DNA of 46,163 nucleotides from Comchoanobacter sp040266255 (GCA_040266255.1 JBDQEV010000006.1:1-46163); one strand, 5' to 3'; shown: positions 16,639 to 25,979, counted from the first letter of the stretch. A program made the numbers and translations. The notes: generated by a model from the sequence alone, not told the origin.

Positions 16639-17160
16639 ATGAATCAGAAATACTTAATGCACGACTTACAAGATCTATATATGCTAGCAACGCCTATGGT
16701 TGCAGAGTCATCATTACAGGATGCTTTAATTTTCTTATATCAAAGAGAAGGTGGTATGGTGTCAGGGCTGGTGATCAACAAGCCAGAGAATAAGTTGGTT
16801 TCTGATTATTTGGTACAGCCTGGTCCTATTGGCAAAAAAGAAGTTTGGAATGGTGGGCCATTGGCAAAAGACCGTTTGATTGCGATATCGCAAGTGGATT
16901 CAGATTTATTTGTCACAGATCGGTTAATGAGCTTGACGCCTCATCAGATTGAGAATTGTTTGATTGTTTCTGGTCAGTGCATTTGGACTGAAGCACTTTT
17001 ACAAGAGCAAATTGAGCAAGGTGCTTGGTTGTTGATTGCAAATAAAGGGATGATTCCTAATCAAATACCAGCAAAGGATCGTATTGAGTATATCATGATG
17101 CAAGCTGGTTGGTCACTCAACCGTTACATTCACTTGCAAGAGCAAACAGACCACGTATGA
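16639..17160 (+). CDS. yqgE: YqgE/AlgH family protein
   Basis: A 173-residue member of the UPF0301/AlgH family, of unknown biochemical function. It shows LATPMV...SLQDALIFLYQREGGMVSGLVINKP, then NGGPLAKDR, and SGQCIW followed by IEQGAWLLI. The frame is open 27 codons upstream but the ATG at 16639 aligns with the family start. It overlaps ruvX by four bases (ATGA). The yqgE-ruvX pair is standard in gammaproteobacteria. Confidence 0.94.
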   Translation: MNQKYLMHDLQDLYMLATPMVAESSLQDALIFLYQREGGMVSGLVINKPENKLVSDYLVQPGPIGKKEVWNGGPLAKDRLIAISQVDSDLFVTDRLMSLTPHQIENCLIVSGQCIWTEALLQEQIEQGAWLLIANKGMIPNQIPAKDRIEYIMMQAGWSLNRYIHLQEQTDHV

Positions 17161-17567
17161 TCGTTATTGGGATTGATTTTGGTTTAAAATATTGGGGGTG
17201 TGCACTGGGTTTTCAAATGACCGAGCATACTGAACCCTTAGGCTCAATTTCTGCAGTAGATGGTAAAATAGACTTTAAAGTGCTGGATCAGTGGGTAAAA
17301 TCATATGGTATTGATGCAATCATCATTGGCTTGCCGCATAAGCAGGATGGCAGTCCGTTTGAAGTCACCCCTTTTGCGCAGCAAGCTTATTTAGATTTAT
17401 GTGAGCGTTATGCATTTCCAGTCCATCAAGTTGATGAGCACATGACCTCAGTAGAGGCTCGTGACGAGCTTTATAAGGCTCATGGCATGAAAGGGTTGCT
17501 GAAAGAAAATATCGATGTCAGAAGTGCTGAGCTGATCTTAGAGCGCTGGTTTATTTTGAATCAATGA
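17157..17567 (+). CDS. ruvX: Putative pre-16S rRNA nuclease / Holliday-junction resolvase-like YqgF
   Basis: A 136-residue RNase H-fold protein that trims 16S rRNA in E. coli. The N-terminus IVIGIDFGLKYWGCALG carries the first catalytic Asp; IIGLPHKQDGSP and VDEHMTSVEA carry the other conserved residues, and DVRSAELILERW ends the domain. The start codon overlaps the yqgE stop. Family length is about 138. Confidence 0.95.
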   Translation: MIVIGIDFGLKYWGCALGFQMTEHTEPLGSISAVDGKIDFKVLDQWVKSYGIDAIIIGLPHKQDGSPFEVTPFAQQAYLDLCERYAFPVHQVDEHMTSVEARDELYKAHGMKGLLKENIDVRSAELILERWFILNQ

Positions 17568-17711
17568 TCTTAAATTAAGCTGCAGTATTTGGTGTAGAGT
17601 TAAGTTAAGTCTATGTAAAATATCATCAATGAAAATTGCTGCTCAACCGCCCTTTTAAAAAGTTTAGTGAATGGTAAAATAGGATCATTTCTCCATCAAG
17701 TTTAAAATACC

Positions 17712-19034
17712 ATGGCTTGCGAACAACTTTGGAACTACTCTCAGCGCTTCTTTAAGGAGAGTTTAGATATTTCCGCATACGAAAGAGATATTGCACCGAT
17801 TGTTGCGCGTTATGATGATGCTCAGTGTCTTGAGCTAGTTTTTCCAAATCGTTACTTAAAAGACGCATTCTTCTCTAAGTATATCAGTGATCTAAAACGA
17901 GAGATCAGTGACAACTGTCCTGAGTTTCATAAATTATCAATGCGCCTGGTATTGGATGATGATCCAGAAATTGTTGAGCCTTCTCTTCCGCAGGTCAAAA
18001 AGGCTGTAACTGATCCTATATTGAGTAGCTTAAATCCAGGATTTACATTTGATGCTTGGGTTGGTCGTTGTAATGAATTAGGAAAAGCAGCAGCAATGCA
18101 GGTTGCTGATAGTCCTGGTAATACCTTTAATCCATTTGTGATCTATGGTGATGTTGGGCGTGGAAAAACGCATTTGATGCAAGCAGTAGGTAATTACATC
18201 AGGCAAAAGGACCCTGCTCAAAATGTTGCGTATGTTCACTCTGAACAGTTCGTATCGGAGATGATTAGGGCTGTTCAAAAAAATGAAATGGAGCGATTTA
18301 AGCAGCGATACAGAAGTTGCGTGCTATTGCTTGATGATATACAGTTCTTTGTCAAAAAAGTTCGCTCACAAGAAGAGCTCTTTCATACCATTAATTGTTT
18401 ATTGGATTCAGGGTTGCAGATTATCGCAACCAGTGATCGGTTCCCGCGTGATTTAGAGGGCTTACAAGACCGTTTGAAGTCACGTTTCTGTTGTGGTTTA
18501 ACCGTTGGGATTGATCCACCAGAGTTAGAGACTAGAGTTGCCATTTTACTCAGTAAGGCAAAGCAAGCGGGTGTTGATTTACCTGAGGATGTTGCGTTTT
18601 TTATTGCAGACCGTATTCAGTCGAATGTCCGTGAGCTTGAAGGTGCTTTAAAACGTTTGATTGCAAATGCATCATTCTTATCCCGTTCGGTTACACTGGA
18701 TTTTGCGAAAGAGTCATTGAAAGATATGATTGATGTCAGAGATGAGCAAATTGGTATCATGGAGATACAGCGTGCATTAGCGCATTATTATAAGATTACG
18801 ATTGCGGACCTTACTGGTGCATCAAGAAAACGTAATATAGCTCGCCCTCGTCAGCTCGGAATGCACTTGGCTAAACGGTTTTCAAAGGTCAGTTTCAGTC
18901 AGATTGGGCGAGAGTTTGGTAACCGTGATCACACAACGGTTTTGCATGCTGATCGGCATATTGAAAAATTGTTATCAGAAGATATGGTTTTGAAAGCAGA
19001 TTATGATAACCTGCTTAGAATATTAAATAATTAG
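17712..19034 (+). CDS. dnaA: Chromosomal replication initiator DnaA
   Basis: A AAA+ initiator that melts oriC and loads DnaB. Domain I occupies residues 1-80 (begins LWNYSQRFFKE), the linker is short, and Walker A is GDVGRGKTH (about 146-154; most DnaA have GGVGLGKTH). Walker B is LLLDDIQFF, then sensor ATSDRFPRDL and the DNA-binding signature with ARPRQLGMHLAKR and GNRDHTTVLHA at about 377-411. At 440 residues it is near normal. The 144-bp upstream region has no consensus DnaA box that I can find. It is followed at 8 nt by dnaN. Confidence 0.97.
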   Translation: MACEQLWNYSQRFFKESLDISAYERDIAPIVARYDDAQCLELVFPNRYLKDAFFSKYISDLKREISDNCPEFHKLSMRLVLDDDPEIVEPSLPQVKKAVTDPILSSLNPGFTFDAWVGRCNELGKAAAMQVADSPGNTFNPFVIYGDVGRGKTHLMQAVGNYIRQKDPAQNVAYVHSEQFVSEMIRAVQKNEMERFKQRYRSCVLLLDDIQFFVKKVRSQEELFHTINCLLDSGLQIIATSDRFPRDLEGLQDRLKSRFCCGLTVGIDPPELETRVAILLSKAKQAGVDLPEDVAFFIADRIQSNVRELEGALKRLIANASFLSRSVTLDFAKESLKDMIDVRDEQIGIMEIQRALAHYYKITIADLTGASRKRNIARPRQLGMHLAKRFSKVSFSQIGREFGNRDHTTVLHADRHIEKLLSEDMVLKADYDNLLRILNN

Positions 19035-19042
19035 GAGGCGAT

Positions 19043-20176
19043 ATGAGCACCCAAACGACAGTAGAAAATACATGTTTATTCACCATTTCAAGAGACAGCT
19101 TGCTAGCAGGCTTGAAAAATGTATCCGGTGTCGTAGAGCCTTCACAGGTCATGCAGATTCTCTCCTATGTTAAATTAAGCGGCTCAGGCGATCGTTTGGA
19201 CATCATGGCATCTAACTCAGAGGTCGAGGTGATCACCTCAGCAAGGCTGTTTTCTGAGGCTCAGGAGCCGTTTTCTATCGCTGTCTCCTGCCGTAAGTTA
19301 AGTGATATTGCAAAGCTTCTGCCTGAAGGTGTGATTGAGTTTATGGTCGAAGACCAATGGGTGACGGTAAAATCAGCAGATGCTGAGTTTAAATTAGCCA
19401 GCTTGCCCAGCTCTTCCTTCCCTCACCTGCCAGAGCTTGAGGTCAAGCACCAGTTTAAGCTCTCAGAGCAAGATCTAAGAAATATTATAGAAAAGACTTC
19501 ATTTTCAATAGCTTACCAGGATGCTAGGTTCTTTTTGAATGGCTTGTTGGTCGAGTGTGACCAATCAAGTTTGAACTGTGTTGCAACAGATGGGCACAGG
19601 TTGTCTTGGGCCTCAGTTCCCCTCCCCTCTCCTGTTGGTTCTAGTATCCAGTCTATTGTGCCGAGAAAAACAGTAACAGAGCTAACTCGTTTGCTTAGAG
19701 ATTCAGATGAGCAGGTGCATATCAGCTTAAGCTCACATGCCATAGAGATCGTTGCTGGGCACTTTGTCTTAAGATCAAATCTGATTGAAGGCAAGTATCC
19801 AAATTACGCCAAGCTAATCCCTACTCAGCTCAGTTCAACAGCTACTGTGGATGTAAAGCAACTAAAGCTAGCACTAGGACGTGTTGCAATTCTTGCTAAT
19901 GAAAAGTTCAAGGGGGCAAAGTTTCATTTCTCCAAGTCTTCACTAAAGATTACCAGTAGAAACTTCGATCAAGAAGCTGCAGAATCACATATGTCAATCG
20001 AATACGATGGTCAAGATCGTGTGGTTGCTTTCAATATTGGTTATGTATTGGATGTATTAAGTGTGATTGAATCAGACGTCGTGCAGTTCCAGTTTAGTGA
20101 CAGCATGCAAGGTGTTCTATTAGCGCAGCCTAATGCAGACTCGCTTGTATATGTGATCATGCCATTGACTCTATGA
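19043..20176 (+). CDS. dnaN: DNA polymerase III beta sliding clamp
   Basis: The ring-shaped processivity clamp. It has 377 residues, three clamp repeats, a very strong SD (AGGAGG, about 19033-19038), GRVAILANEKFKGAKF in the third domain and the C-terminal MPLTL (family MPMRL), the strand near the peptide-binding pocket. The N-terminal extension before the first strand is about 12 residues longer than in E. coli. The stop overlaps the recF ATG. Confidence 0.96.
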   Translation: MSTQTTVENTCLFTISRDSLLAGLKNVSGVVEPSQVMQILSYVKLSGSGDRLDIMASNSEVEVITSARLFSEAQEPFSIAVSCRKLSDIAKLLPEGVIEFMVEDQWVTVKSADAEFKLASLPSSSFPHLPELEVKHQFKLSEQDLRNIIEKTSFSIAYQDARFFLNGLLVECDQSSLNCVATDGHRLSWASVPLPSPVGSSIQSIVPRKTVTELTRLLRDSDEQVHISLSSHAIEIVAGHFVLRSNLIEGKYPNYAKLIPTQLSSTATVDVKQLKLALGRVAILANEKFKGAKFHFSKSSLKITSRNFDQEAAESHMSIEYDGQDRVVAFNIGYVLDVLSVIESDVVQFQFSDSMQGVLLAQPNADSLVYVIMPLTL

Positions 20177-21171
20177 TCTCATCGCTAGAGATACAGTCAC
20201 TACGAAATATTCGTCATCTATCATTAAAGCTTTCCAAAGGTGTTAACGTATTCTACGGAGATAATGGTAGTGGTAAGTCATCAATACTTGAAGCAATACA
20301 TTTGTTGGGAAGGGGCCGTTCATTTAGAACTTCAAGTATAGATGATATTGTCCAAGTAGGGCAAAGTAATCTCATCGTACGTGCAGAAATGCACCATGGC
20401 GCAACGGTTGCGATACAGAAAGGTGATGCAAATATTGGGAAAATAAACGCTAAAGCCGCAAGCTTTTCCAAAATAGCTGAACAGGTTCCAATCTTATTTA
20501 TGGATTCTAATAGCCATAGGCGCTTTTTCGATGAGTCTGCATATCGCAGACGTTTCTTTGACTGGATTCTGTTTCACGTGAAACCTGGTTACACTCAAAG
20601 TTACAAAACATATTCCAAAGTTCTGAAGATGCGCAATTTGACATTGAAGCAGGGCGGGTCTGTCAAAGAATGGGACAGTTTATTAGCTCCTGCAGGGCTG
20701 GAGTTGATGACAGCTAGAAAAGAGTTGGTTGAGAGTTTTAATGCGATCTCTGATAAAGGGGAGCATGTTGATTATAAGTCTTCGGGTAGCATTGATTTTA
20801 TGCAGTGCCTCAATGCCAGTATTATAGATGATCGAAGAGCAAGAGTGACTACTATAGGCCCGCACAGAGATGATTATCTCTACTATAATGGTGGTAAGCT
20901 GCTCTCCCAGGGGCAGCTAAAGCTTGCTTATACAGGCCTGCTATGTGCTACAAAGCGACTACTTAGTGAGCATAAGGAAGGGGTGGTTATTTTGCTGGAT
21001 GATATCTGCGCAGAACTTAGTATTGAGGCCAGAGAAAAAGTGGTTGCGCAGCTTGATGGGCATTCAGACCAGTTACTTATTACAGGGGTTCTCGAGAGAG
21101 ATCTTGTTGAGTTGAATGCTGATATGATGTTTCACGTGGAACATGGTCGTGTTTCAGGTCCTTGTGTATAA
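20173..21171 (+). CDS. recF: DNA recombination/repair protein RecF
   Basis: An SMC-like ATPase that loads RecA at gaps with RecO and RecR. Walker A GDNGSGKSS is at residues 29-37; RRRFFDWILFHV, IGPHRDDY and the D-loop IILLDDICAEL follow. The normally conserved LSQGQQK signature is LSQGQLKLAY. At 332 residues it is about 25 shorter than E. coli RecF. The gene starts within the dnaN stop (ATGA). In most relatives gyrB follows directly, but here two accessory genes intervene. Confidence 0.93.
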   Translation: MISSLEIQSLRNIRHLSLKLSKGVNVFYGDNGSGKSSILEAIHLLGRGRSFRTSSIDDIVQVGQSNLIVRAEMHHGATVAIQKGDANIGKINAKAASFSKIAEQVPILFMDSNSHRRFFDESAYRRRFFDWILFHVKPGYTQSYKTYSKVLKMRNLTLKQGGSVKEWDSLLAPAGLELMTARKELVESFNAISDKGEHVDYKSSGSIDFMQCLNASIIDDRRARVTTIGPHRDDYLYYNGGKLLSQGQLKLAYTGLLCATKRLLSEHKEGVVILLDDICAELSIEAREKVVAQLDGHSDQLLITGVLERDLVELNADMMFHVEHGRVSGPCV

Positions 21172-21444
21172 GATAATATCATTTAAAAACAGTCTGTTAA
21201 GGTTTTTTTGCTGTTGTGTGGTTTTCAAGTGGTATGCGTTTTAAAAAAGGGGGTATAAAGTGTTGTGAAGCGCTTTAGAAGTTTGTTTGGAAATGGGGAG
21301 GAGTAAGTCCCTAAAGCTCAGTTTTTTAAGGCCCAAATCGAGGTGCTGCTGCAAAAGAATGCGATATAGTGATTATCCTTGTTTAGTAATAAATATTGCA
21401 CCAAATCCACCTTTAGGGCATTATGTATAAATAACAACAATATA

Positions 21445-22509
21445 ATGGGTTTTCTTGTGATATCAAATGAATTACTTTTAGCTGCTGAGTTTGGAGAAAT
21501 AGACAAGGTTAAAGCATTGCTTGGGAAAGATGGTATTAATATCAATCAAACTAATAAAAGTGGTTGCACGCCATTGTTTCTTGCAGCAGCTCGAGGCCAC
21601 AAAGAAGTAGTTGAAGCATTGCTAGGGGCAACAGGCATAAATGTCAATCACGTCGATCGTTATGGTTTTACGCCATTATTAATTGCAGCACACAACGGCC
21701 ACAATGAAGTAGTTGAAGCATTACTTGGGAAAGTTGGTATCAATATCAATCAAGCCAATAGTAGGGGTGAAACGCCATTATTAATTGCAGCACACAAAGG
21801 CCGCAAAGAAGTAGTTGAAGCATTGCTAGGGAAAGATGGCATCGATATCAATCACGCTAGTAATGGTCATGAGATCACGCCATTATTAATTGCAGCACAC
21901 AACGGCCACAATGAAGTAGTTGAAGCATTGCTAGGGAAAGATGGCATCGATATCAATCAAGCTAATAAAAGTGGTTACACGCCATTATTAATTGCAGCAG
22001 ATCGAGGCCACAATGAAGTAGTTGAAGTCTTATTGGAGGGAGGTGCAGATTATAGGAGTGCGCTTAGCCTTGCTGAAAACAAGAGGTTGTTAAATATTCA
22101 TCTTAACCTCAGAAAGTCATGGCATAAATTAATATCTGAAAAATTGACTGACAATCCAGGTTATAAAAGCCAATATGCGATGTTAGAAGAATTAATATCA
22201 AAATGCCCGGTTACAATGGAAGTATTATATGATCCAGTCTCGCTTTTTCCAAGTGGCCATACTGTAGAAAGGTCCTCTTGGGAGGGTATAAGAGCTAATA
22301 ATGGTCTTTGCCCTATAACAAGAAGCAAAGTGACAGAGGTTGCCGCAAATCATGATTTAAGAAATATTAACGAAAAGATTTGGGGGAAAGTTGAGGATTT
22401 ATATATGAAGATGATATCTGATACCTCACTACATGACGCATCAGTGTTTGCATCAAGAAAAAGGCCTCGTCCCGTGGAAAGCTTAGAACCTGCAAAAAAA
22501 ACAAAGTAG
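21445..22509 (+). CDS. Ankyrin-repeat U-box protein with C-terminal NLS, candidate E3 ubiquitin ligase effector
   Basis: The product is 354 residues from the ATG at 21445 (an earlier TTG at 21379 would add 22). Residues about 8-205 form six ankyrin repeats of 33-36 residues with T-PLLIAA and GH-EVVEALL cores. Residues about 250-315 match a U-box: CPVTMEVLYDPV, then PSGHTVER, then CPITR and an N-H-DLRN-I ending, the order seen in eukaryotic E3 ligases. The last 20 residues hold RKRPRP and AKKTK, 12 residues apart, like a bipartite nuclear localisation signal. Ankyrins would bind the substrate and the U-box an E2, by analogy with Legionella LubX and GobX. No signal peptide is present. The 273 bp upstream show no gene. 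A weak promoter (TTGCAC, 17 nt, CATTAT) may precede it. Confidence 0.85.
   Translation: MGFLVISNELLLAAEFGEIDKVKALLGKDGININQTNKSGCTPLFLAAARGHKEVVEALLGATGINVNHVDRYGFTPLLIAAHNGHNEVVEALLGKVGININQANSRGETPLLIAAHKGRKEVVEALLGKDGIDINHASNGHEITPLLIAAHNGHNEVVEALLGKDGIDINQANKSGYTPLLIAADRGHNEVVEVLLEGGADYRSALSLAENKRLLNIHLNLRKSWHKLISEKLTDNPGYKSQYAMLEELISKCPVTMEVLYDPVSLFPSGHTVERSSWEGIRANNGLCPITRSKVTEVAANHDLRNINEKIWGKVEDLYMKMISDTSLHDASVFASRKRPRPVESLEPAKKTK
21520..22032 (+). repeat. Near-identical ankyrin-coding DNA repeats
   Basis: The repeat units, about 100 bp each, are unusually alike at DNA level. The stretch beginning acgccattattaattgcagc and running about 50 bp is identical at about 21670 and 21878, and other units differ by a few bases. 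This indicates recent expansion or gene conversion and likely copy-number variation between strains. Confidence 0.8.
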
Positions 22510-22551
22510 GGGACAAAAGTCTTTCTGAGTGATAGTCAAGTGTAACACTTT

Positions 22552-22587
22552 CACTCGCTCTGAAGAGAGTGCTACAACGTTTTTTTC
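22552..22587 (+). terminator. Weak rho-independent terminator after the ankyrin/U-box gene
   Basis: The hairpin CACT-(CG)-CTC, loop TGAA, GAG-AGTG spans 22552-22571, with a seven-T run at about 22581-22587. The bulge and the gap before the T tract make it weak. Confidence 0.35.
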
Positions 22588-22709
22588 AGGACACTTGTAA
22601 GTAAAACGTCATTCAAAAACAGTTGATTGATACTTTTTTGTAATTTTTTCTGATTTTTAAGTATTAAACGTGAAAAAGAAGGGAATGATGATGGGGGTAA
22701 TGTTATGAG

Positions 22710-23414
22710 ATGGAGAAGAAGACATCCAAAAGTAAAGCTCAACCCTGTAGAATTAGTTATCCTCCAATAGGTACTGCTAGTCACACTGTTGCAGATAACT
22801 TGAGCGAGCCAAAGATGTTGAAACGAGAAGTAATCGGGGGCTCCCTTAACAACGGGCTTGGATATGCTGACTGTGTTCGTAAGATAAAGGAAAATGATAG
22901 TAGGCAGTCAAGTATGTTTACTCTTGATATGGAGAACGAGCCCTTCGAAAAACAGCTGTTTTATTCATTAGAAGACGAATATCAGGATAAATTGACAGTT
23001 CTTAGGGATAACGCCCGGTTCGAAAGGGTTTATGACCAAGGTGACGATGGGGAGGATATAGGCATGATAGAATATAGTGACAAGAATTTAAAGGTAGATG
23101 ATTTGCAGTTTTACAAAGATATGCATGAATTAATACAGAGAGTAGATTGTGGGACGCCTAAAAATTATTACGGGTATCTAAAACAAGAGCTGAGCAAAGC
23201 GGTGAAATTCTTGGAGAGCATACATCCTGATCAGACCAGTGCTGGTGCAACTGCAGGTGAGGGCGATGGATACTTAACGGTGGTGGGGCAAGATCAGGAA
23301 GGGATGTATAACTTAGCGTTAGCTTTAGTGGAAAGGGAAAAGTTAAATAATGCTGCTCAAAATAGACCTGAAGATGAGGGTGGTGGATACATAGATGTTA
23401 GGCCACAAAATTGA
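22710..23414 (+). CDS. Acidic unknown protein with two GYxxV motifs, candidate effector
   Basis: This 234-residue soluble protein has no recognised domain. It begins with a basic stretch (KKTSKSK) and becomes acidic and tyrosine-rich (VYDQGDDGEDIGMIEY). Two related motifs near the C-terminus, GDGYLTVV and GGGYIDVR, each follow a Gly/Glu-rich linker and match a Y-[LI]-x-V pattern that could be read by SH2-type domains if phosphorylated. The second lies five residues from the C-terminus. It sits with the ankyrin/U-box gene as a two-gene insertion between recF and gyrB. The frame and codon use look coding; the ATG at 22710 has a GGAGA-like sequence only 2-3 nt inside the usual distance, so the start is uncertain. 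Confidence 0.55.
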   Translation: MEKKTSKSKAQPCRISYPPIGTASHTVADNLSEPKMLKREVIGGSLNNGLGYADCVRKIKENDSRQSSMFTLDMENEPFEKQLFYSLEDEYQDKLTVLRDNARFERVYDQGDDGEDIGMIEYSDKNLKVDDLQFYKDMHELIQRVDCGTPKNYYGYLKQELSKAVKFLESIHPDQTSAGATAGEGDGYLTVVGQDQEGMYNLALALVEREKLNNAAQNRPEDEGGGYIDVRPQN

Positions 23415-23558
23415 TTGCTGTCTATTTAGTTTGTTTTTGGCGCAAGGAGTGCTAACCCTGATGATGGGATCTATACAGATTGAGGGAGCGTAAATATCAC
23501 CTAGGATCATGCAGTAATTTATGGTATAATCGAGGTACTAAAATTATTGGATAATCCA

Positions 23559-25979
23559 ATGTCTGAAGAAGTTGATAATTCAAATTATGATTCTGGTCAT
23601 ATCCGGGTTCTAAAAGGACTAGAAGCAGTACGTGCACGACCTGGGATGTATATTGGTGATACTGATGATGAGCAAGGCTCAGGTCTACATCATATGATCT
23701 ATGAAGTTGTGCATAACTCAGTGGATGAAGCACTAGCAGGTTATTGCTCAAAGATTGTCGTTGAGCTTTGTGCTGATGACTCAGTGAAAGTATCTGATGA
23801 TGGGCGTGGTATACCCATTGATATACACAAAGAAGAAGGTATACATGCAGCAGAGCTGATCATGACCGTTTTACATGCGGGTGGTAAGTTTAATCAGAAT
23901 GCTTATAAAGTTTCAGGTGGTTTGCACGGTGTAGGTGTGTCTGTGGTTAATGCATTATCAGATTGGTTAACACTCGATGTCACAAGAGATGGGAAGCACT
24001 ATCACCAAATGTTCAGAAGGGGAGAGCCAGAGACGCCAGTGATCACAGAGACTGGACAGGCTATTACTGGAACGACTGTTCAATTCTTATCCAGTGGTGA
24101 CACTTTTATTCATGTTAACTATAATCGCAAAGTTGTCTCTAAAACGTTGAGAGAGTTAGCGTATTTGAATAAAGGAATCAAGATTCAATTCATCGATTCA
24201 AGAGATGCAAATGATCCATTTGATGAAACTTATCACTATGAGGGTGGTATCAGTGAATTTGTAGAATCTTTGAACCAAAGTAAAACGACACTGCATGATA
24301 ATGTGATATCAATTGCTGGAACTCAAGATCATGTTTCATTTGAACTGGCAATGCAGTGGACTTCAGCCTATCAAGAGCATATTTTGTGTTATACCAACAA
24401 TATCCATCAGGCAGATGGTGGAACACACTTAGCAGCATTGAAAACATCCTTGACGAGGACAATGAATAAGTATGCTACTGAGCTGCTAAAGTCCAAGCTG
24501 ATGGTGCAAGGTGATGATATTAGAGAAGGGCTTACAGCAGTGATATCTGTGAAGATGGCAGATCCTAAGTTTTCTTCTCAAACCAAATCAAAGCTTGTAT
24601 CATCAGAAGTGAAGAAAGTGATTGAGCTGAGTATTTATCAGCATTTGATGTCTTACCTAGAGGAACATCCTAAGATCTCTGAGATCATTGTTAAAAAGAT
24701 TGAAGAAGCATCACGTGCACGTGAAGCAGCAAGAAAGGCGCGGGATATTTCGCGTAAAACGGACCAGTTAAGCTTAGATGTTAAGTTGTCATCAAAGCTT
24801 GCTGAGTGTCAGTTAAAAGACCCAGAGAAGATAGAAGTCTTCATTGTAGAGGGTGAGTCAGCTGGAGGTTCTGCAAAGCAAGGGAGAGATCGACGCTTTC
24901 AAGCCATTTTGCCGCTCAGAGGTAAGATTCTCAATGTTGAGAAAGCAAGATATGATAAGGTTTTAAGCTCAGATCAGATTGCAACGTTGATCATGGCACT
25001 TGGTTGTGGGGTTGGTAAAGACGGTTATGACCCAGATAAGCTCAGATATCATCGTGTGATTATTATGACAGATGCTGACGTAGATGGTGCGCATATTAGG
25101 ACATTGTTACTCACATTCTTCTATCGACAGATGCCAGAGCTATTGGAAAGAGGGCATATCTATATTGCAAAACCACCACTGTTCCAAATTAGAAAGGGTA
25201 AGACGTCTTGCTATCTTAAAGACGAAGAAGCATTATATGACTTCTTGTTGAACGACATTGTGAACCAATGTGTTGTGAAAAAAGATGATGCAGTCGTGAT
25301 TGCAGGGAATGAAATTAAAGATGTTGTGATCAATTTTTATGATGCTGAAAAGCAGATTCATAGTAAGTATCATTACCATCCAGTGGATTTATTCCTATCA
25401 ATGATGCTTGTTGTACCATTGTCTATAGAGGACTTTGAACAAGACGAGAAAATGCAAGCATATGCCAGTCAGCTTCAAGCTCAGATCAAGCGCTATAGCG
25501 ATTACCAAACAAGGCGTTTACAAGTTAACGTAGAAGATCAAAGTATTGTCATTGTATATGAGCATTCAAATGGGATGGATGAGCGATTTGTAATGGATAA
25601 GCATTTCATTATTTCAGCACTTTACCAAAGAATCATAGAGATTGCGCAAACTTGTCATGTTATGGCAGAGGGTAAGTTAGATGTAGAAGTTCAAGGGCAA
25701 ACACAAGCTATACAGAGTGTTGACACATTTGTAGAGTATGTGATGACCAGCGCGAGAAAAGGTTATACAGTGCAGCGATATAAAGGTCTTGGTGAAATGG
25801 ATGCTGAGCAGCTTTGGGAAACAACCTTAGACCCAGATGTCAGAACGCTAATCCAGTTAAATACAGATGATGGTCAAGAAGCTGACCAGTTGTTCTCAAT
25901 GCTGATGGGGGATGTTGTAGAGCCACGTAAGAAGTTCATTGAAGAGAATGCTCTAATGGCAGAGAATGTGGACACTTAA
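23559..25979 (+). CDS. gyrB: DNA gyrase subunit B
   Basis: The ATPase subunit of type II topoisomerase that introduces negative supercoils. GHKL motifs: EVVHNSVDEALAG, VSDDGRGIP, GGLHGVGVSVVNALS. The TOPRIM domain starts at VEGESAGGSAKQGRDR, with DADVDGAHIRTLLLTFFYR further on. The protein ends with KGLGEMDAEQLWETT and PRKKFIEENA. It is 806 residues from the ATG at 23559, full length. A TTG at 23547 is an alternative start. The stop overlaps yaaA by 1 nt. Confidence 0.98.
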   Translation: MSEEVDNSNYDSGHIRVLKGLEAVRARPGMYIGDTDDEQGSGLHHMIYEVVHNSVDEALAGYCSKIVVELCADDSVKVSDDGRGIPIDIHKEEGIHAAELIMTVLHAGGKFNQNAYKVSGGLHGVGVSVVNALSDWLTLDVTRDGKHYHQMFRRGEPETPVITETGQAITGTTVQFLSSGDTFIHVNYNRKVVSKTLRELAYLNKGIKIQFIDSRDANDPFDETYHYEGGISEFVESLNQSKTTLHDNVISIAGTQDHVSFELAMQWTSAYQEHILCYTNNIHQADGGTHLAALKTSLTRTMNKYATELLKSKLMVQGDDIREGLTAVISVKMADPKFSSQTKSKLVSSEVKKVIELSIYQHLMSYLEEHPKISEIIVKKIEEASRAREAARKARDISRKTDQLSLDVKLSSKLAECQLKDPEKIEVFIVEGESAGGSAKQGRDRRFQAILPLRGKILNVEKARYDKVLSSDQIATLIMALGCGVGKDGYDPDKLRYHRVIIMTDADVDGAHIRTLLLTFFYRQMPELLERGHIYIAKPPLFQIRKGKTSCYLKDEEALYDFLLNDIVNQCVVKKDDAVVIAGNEIKDVVINFYDAEKQIHSKYHYHPVDLFLSMMLVVPLSIEDFEQDEKMQAYASQLQAQIKRYSDYQTRRLQVNVEDQSIVIVYEHSNGMDERFVMDKHFIISALYQRIIEIAQTCHVMAEGKLDVEVQGQTQAIQSVDTFVEYVMTSARKGYTVQRYKGLGEMDAEQLWETTLDPDVRTLIQLNTDDGQEADQLFSMLMGDVVEPRKKFIEENALMAENVDT

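Noticed and set aside
17568..17711. oriC upstream of dnaA
   Set aside because: The segment is short, without DnaA boxes or clear 13-mer AT-rich repeats.
21172..21444. A remnant transposase or further gene between recF and the ankyrin gene
   Set aside because: Translated frames give only short, uninformative stretches; nothing could be supported.
24250..24462. 70-residue antisense ORF in gyrB
   Set aside because: A shadow of gyrB, with no independent evidence.
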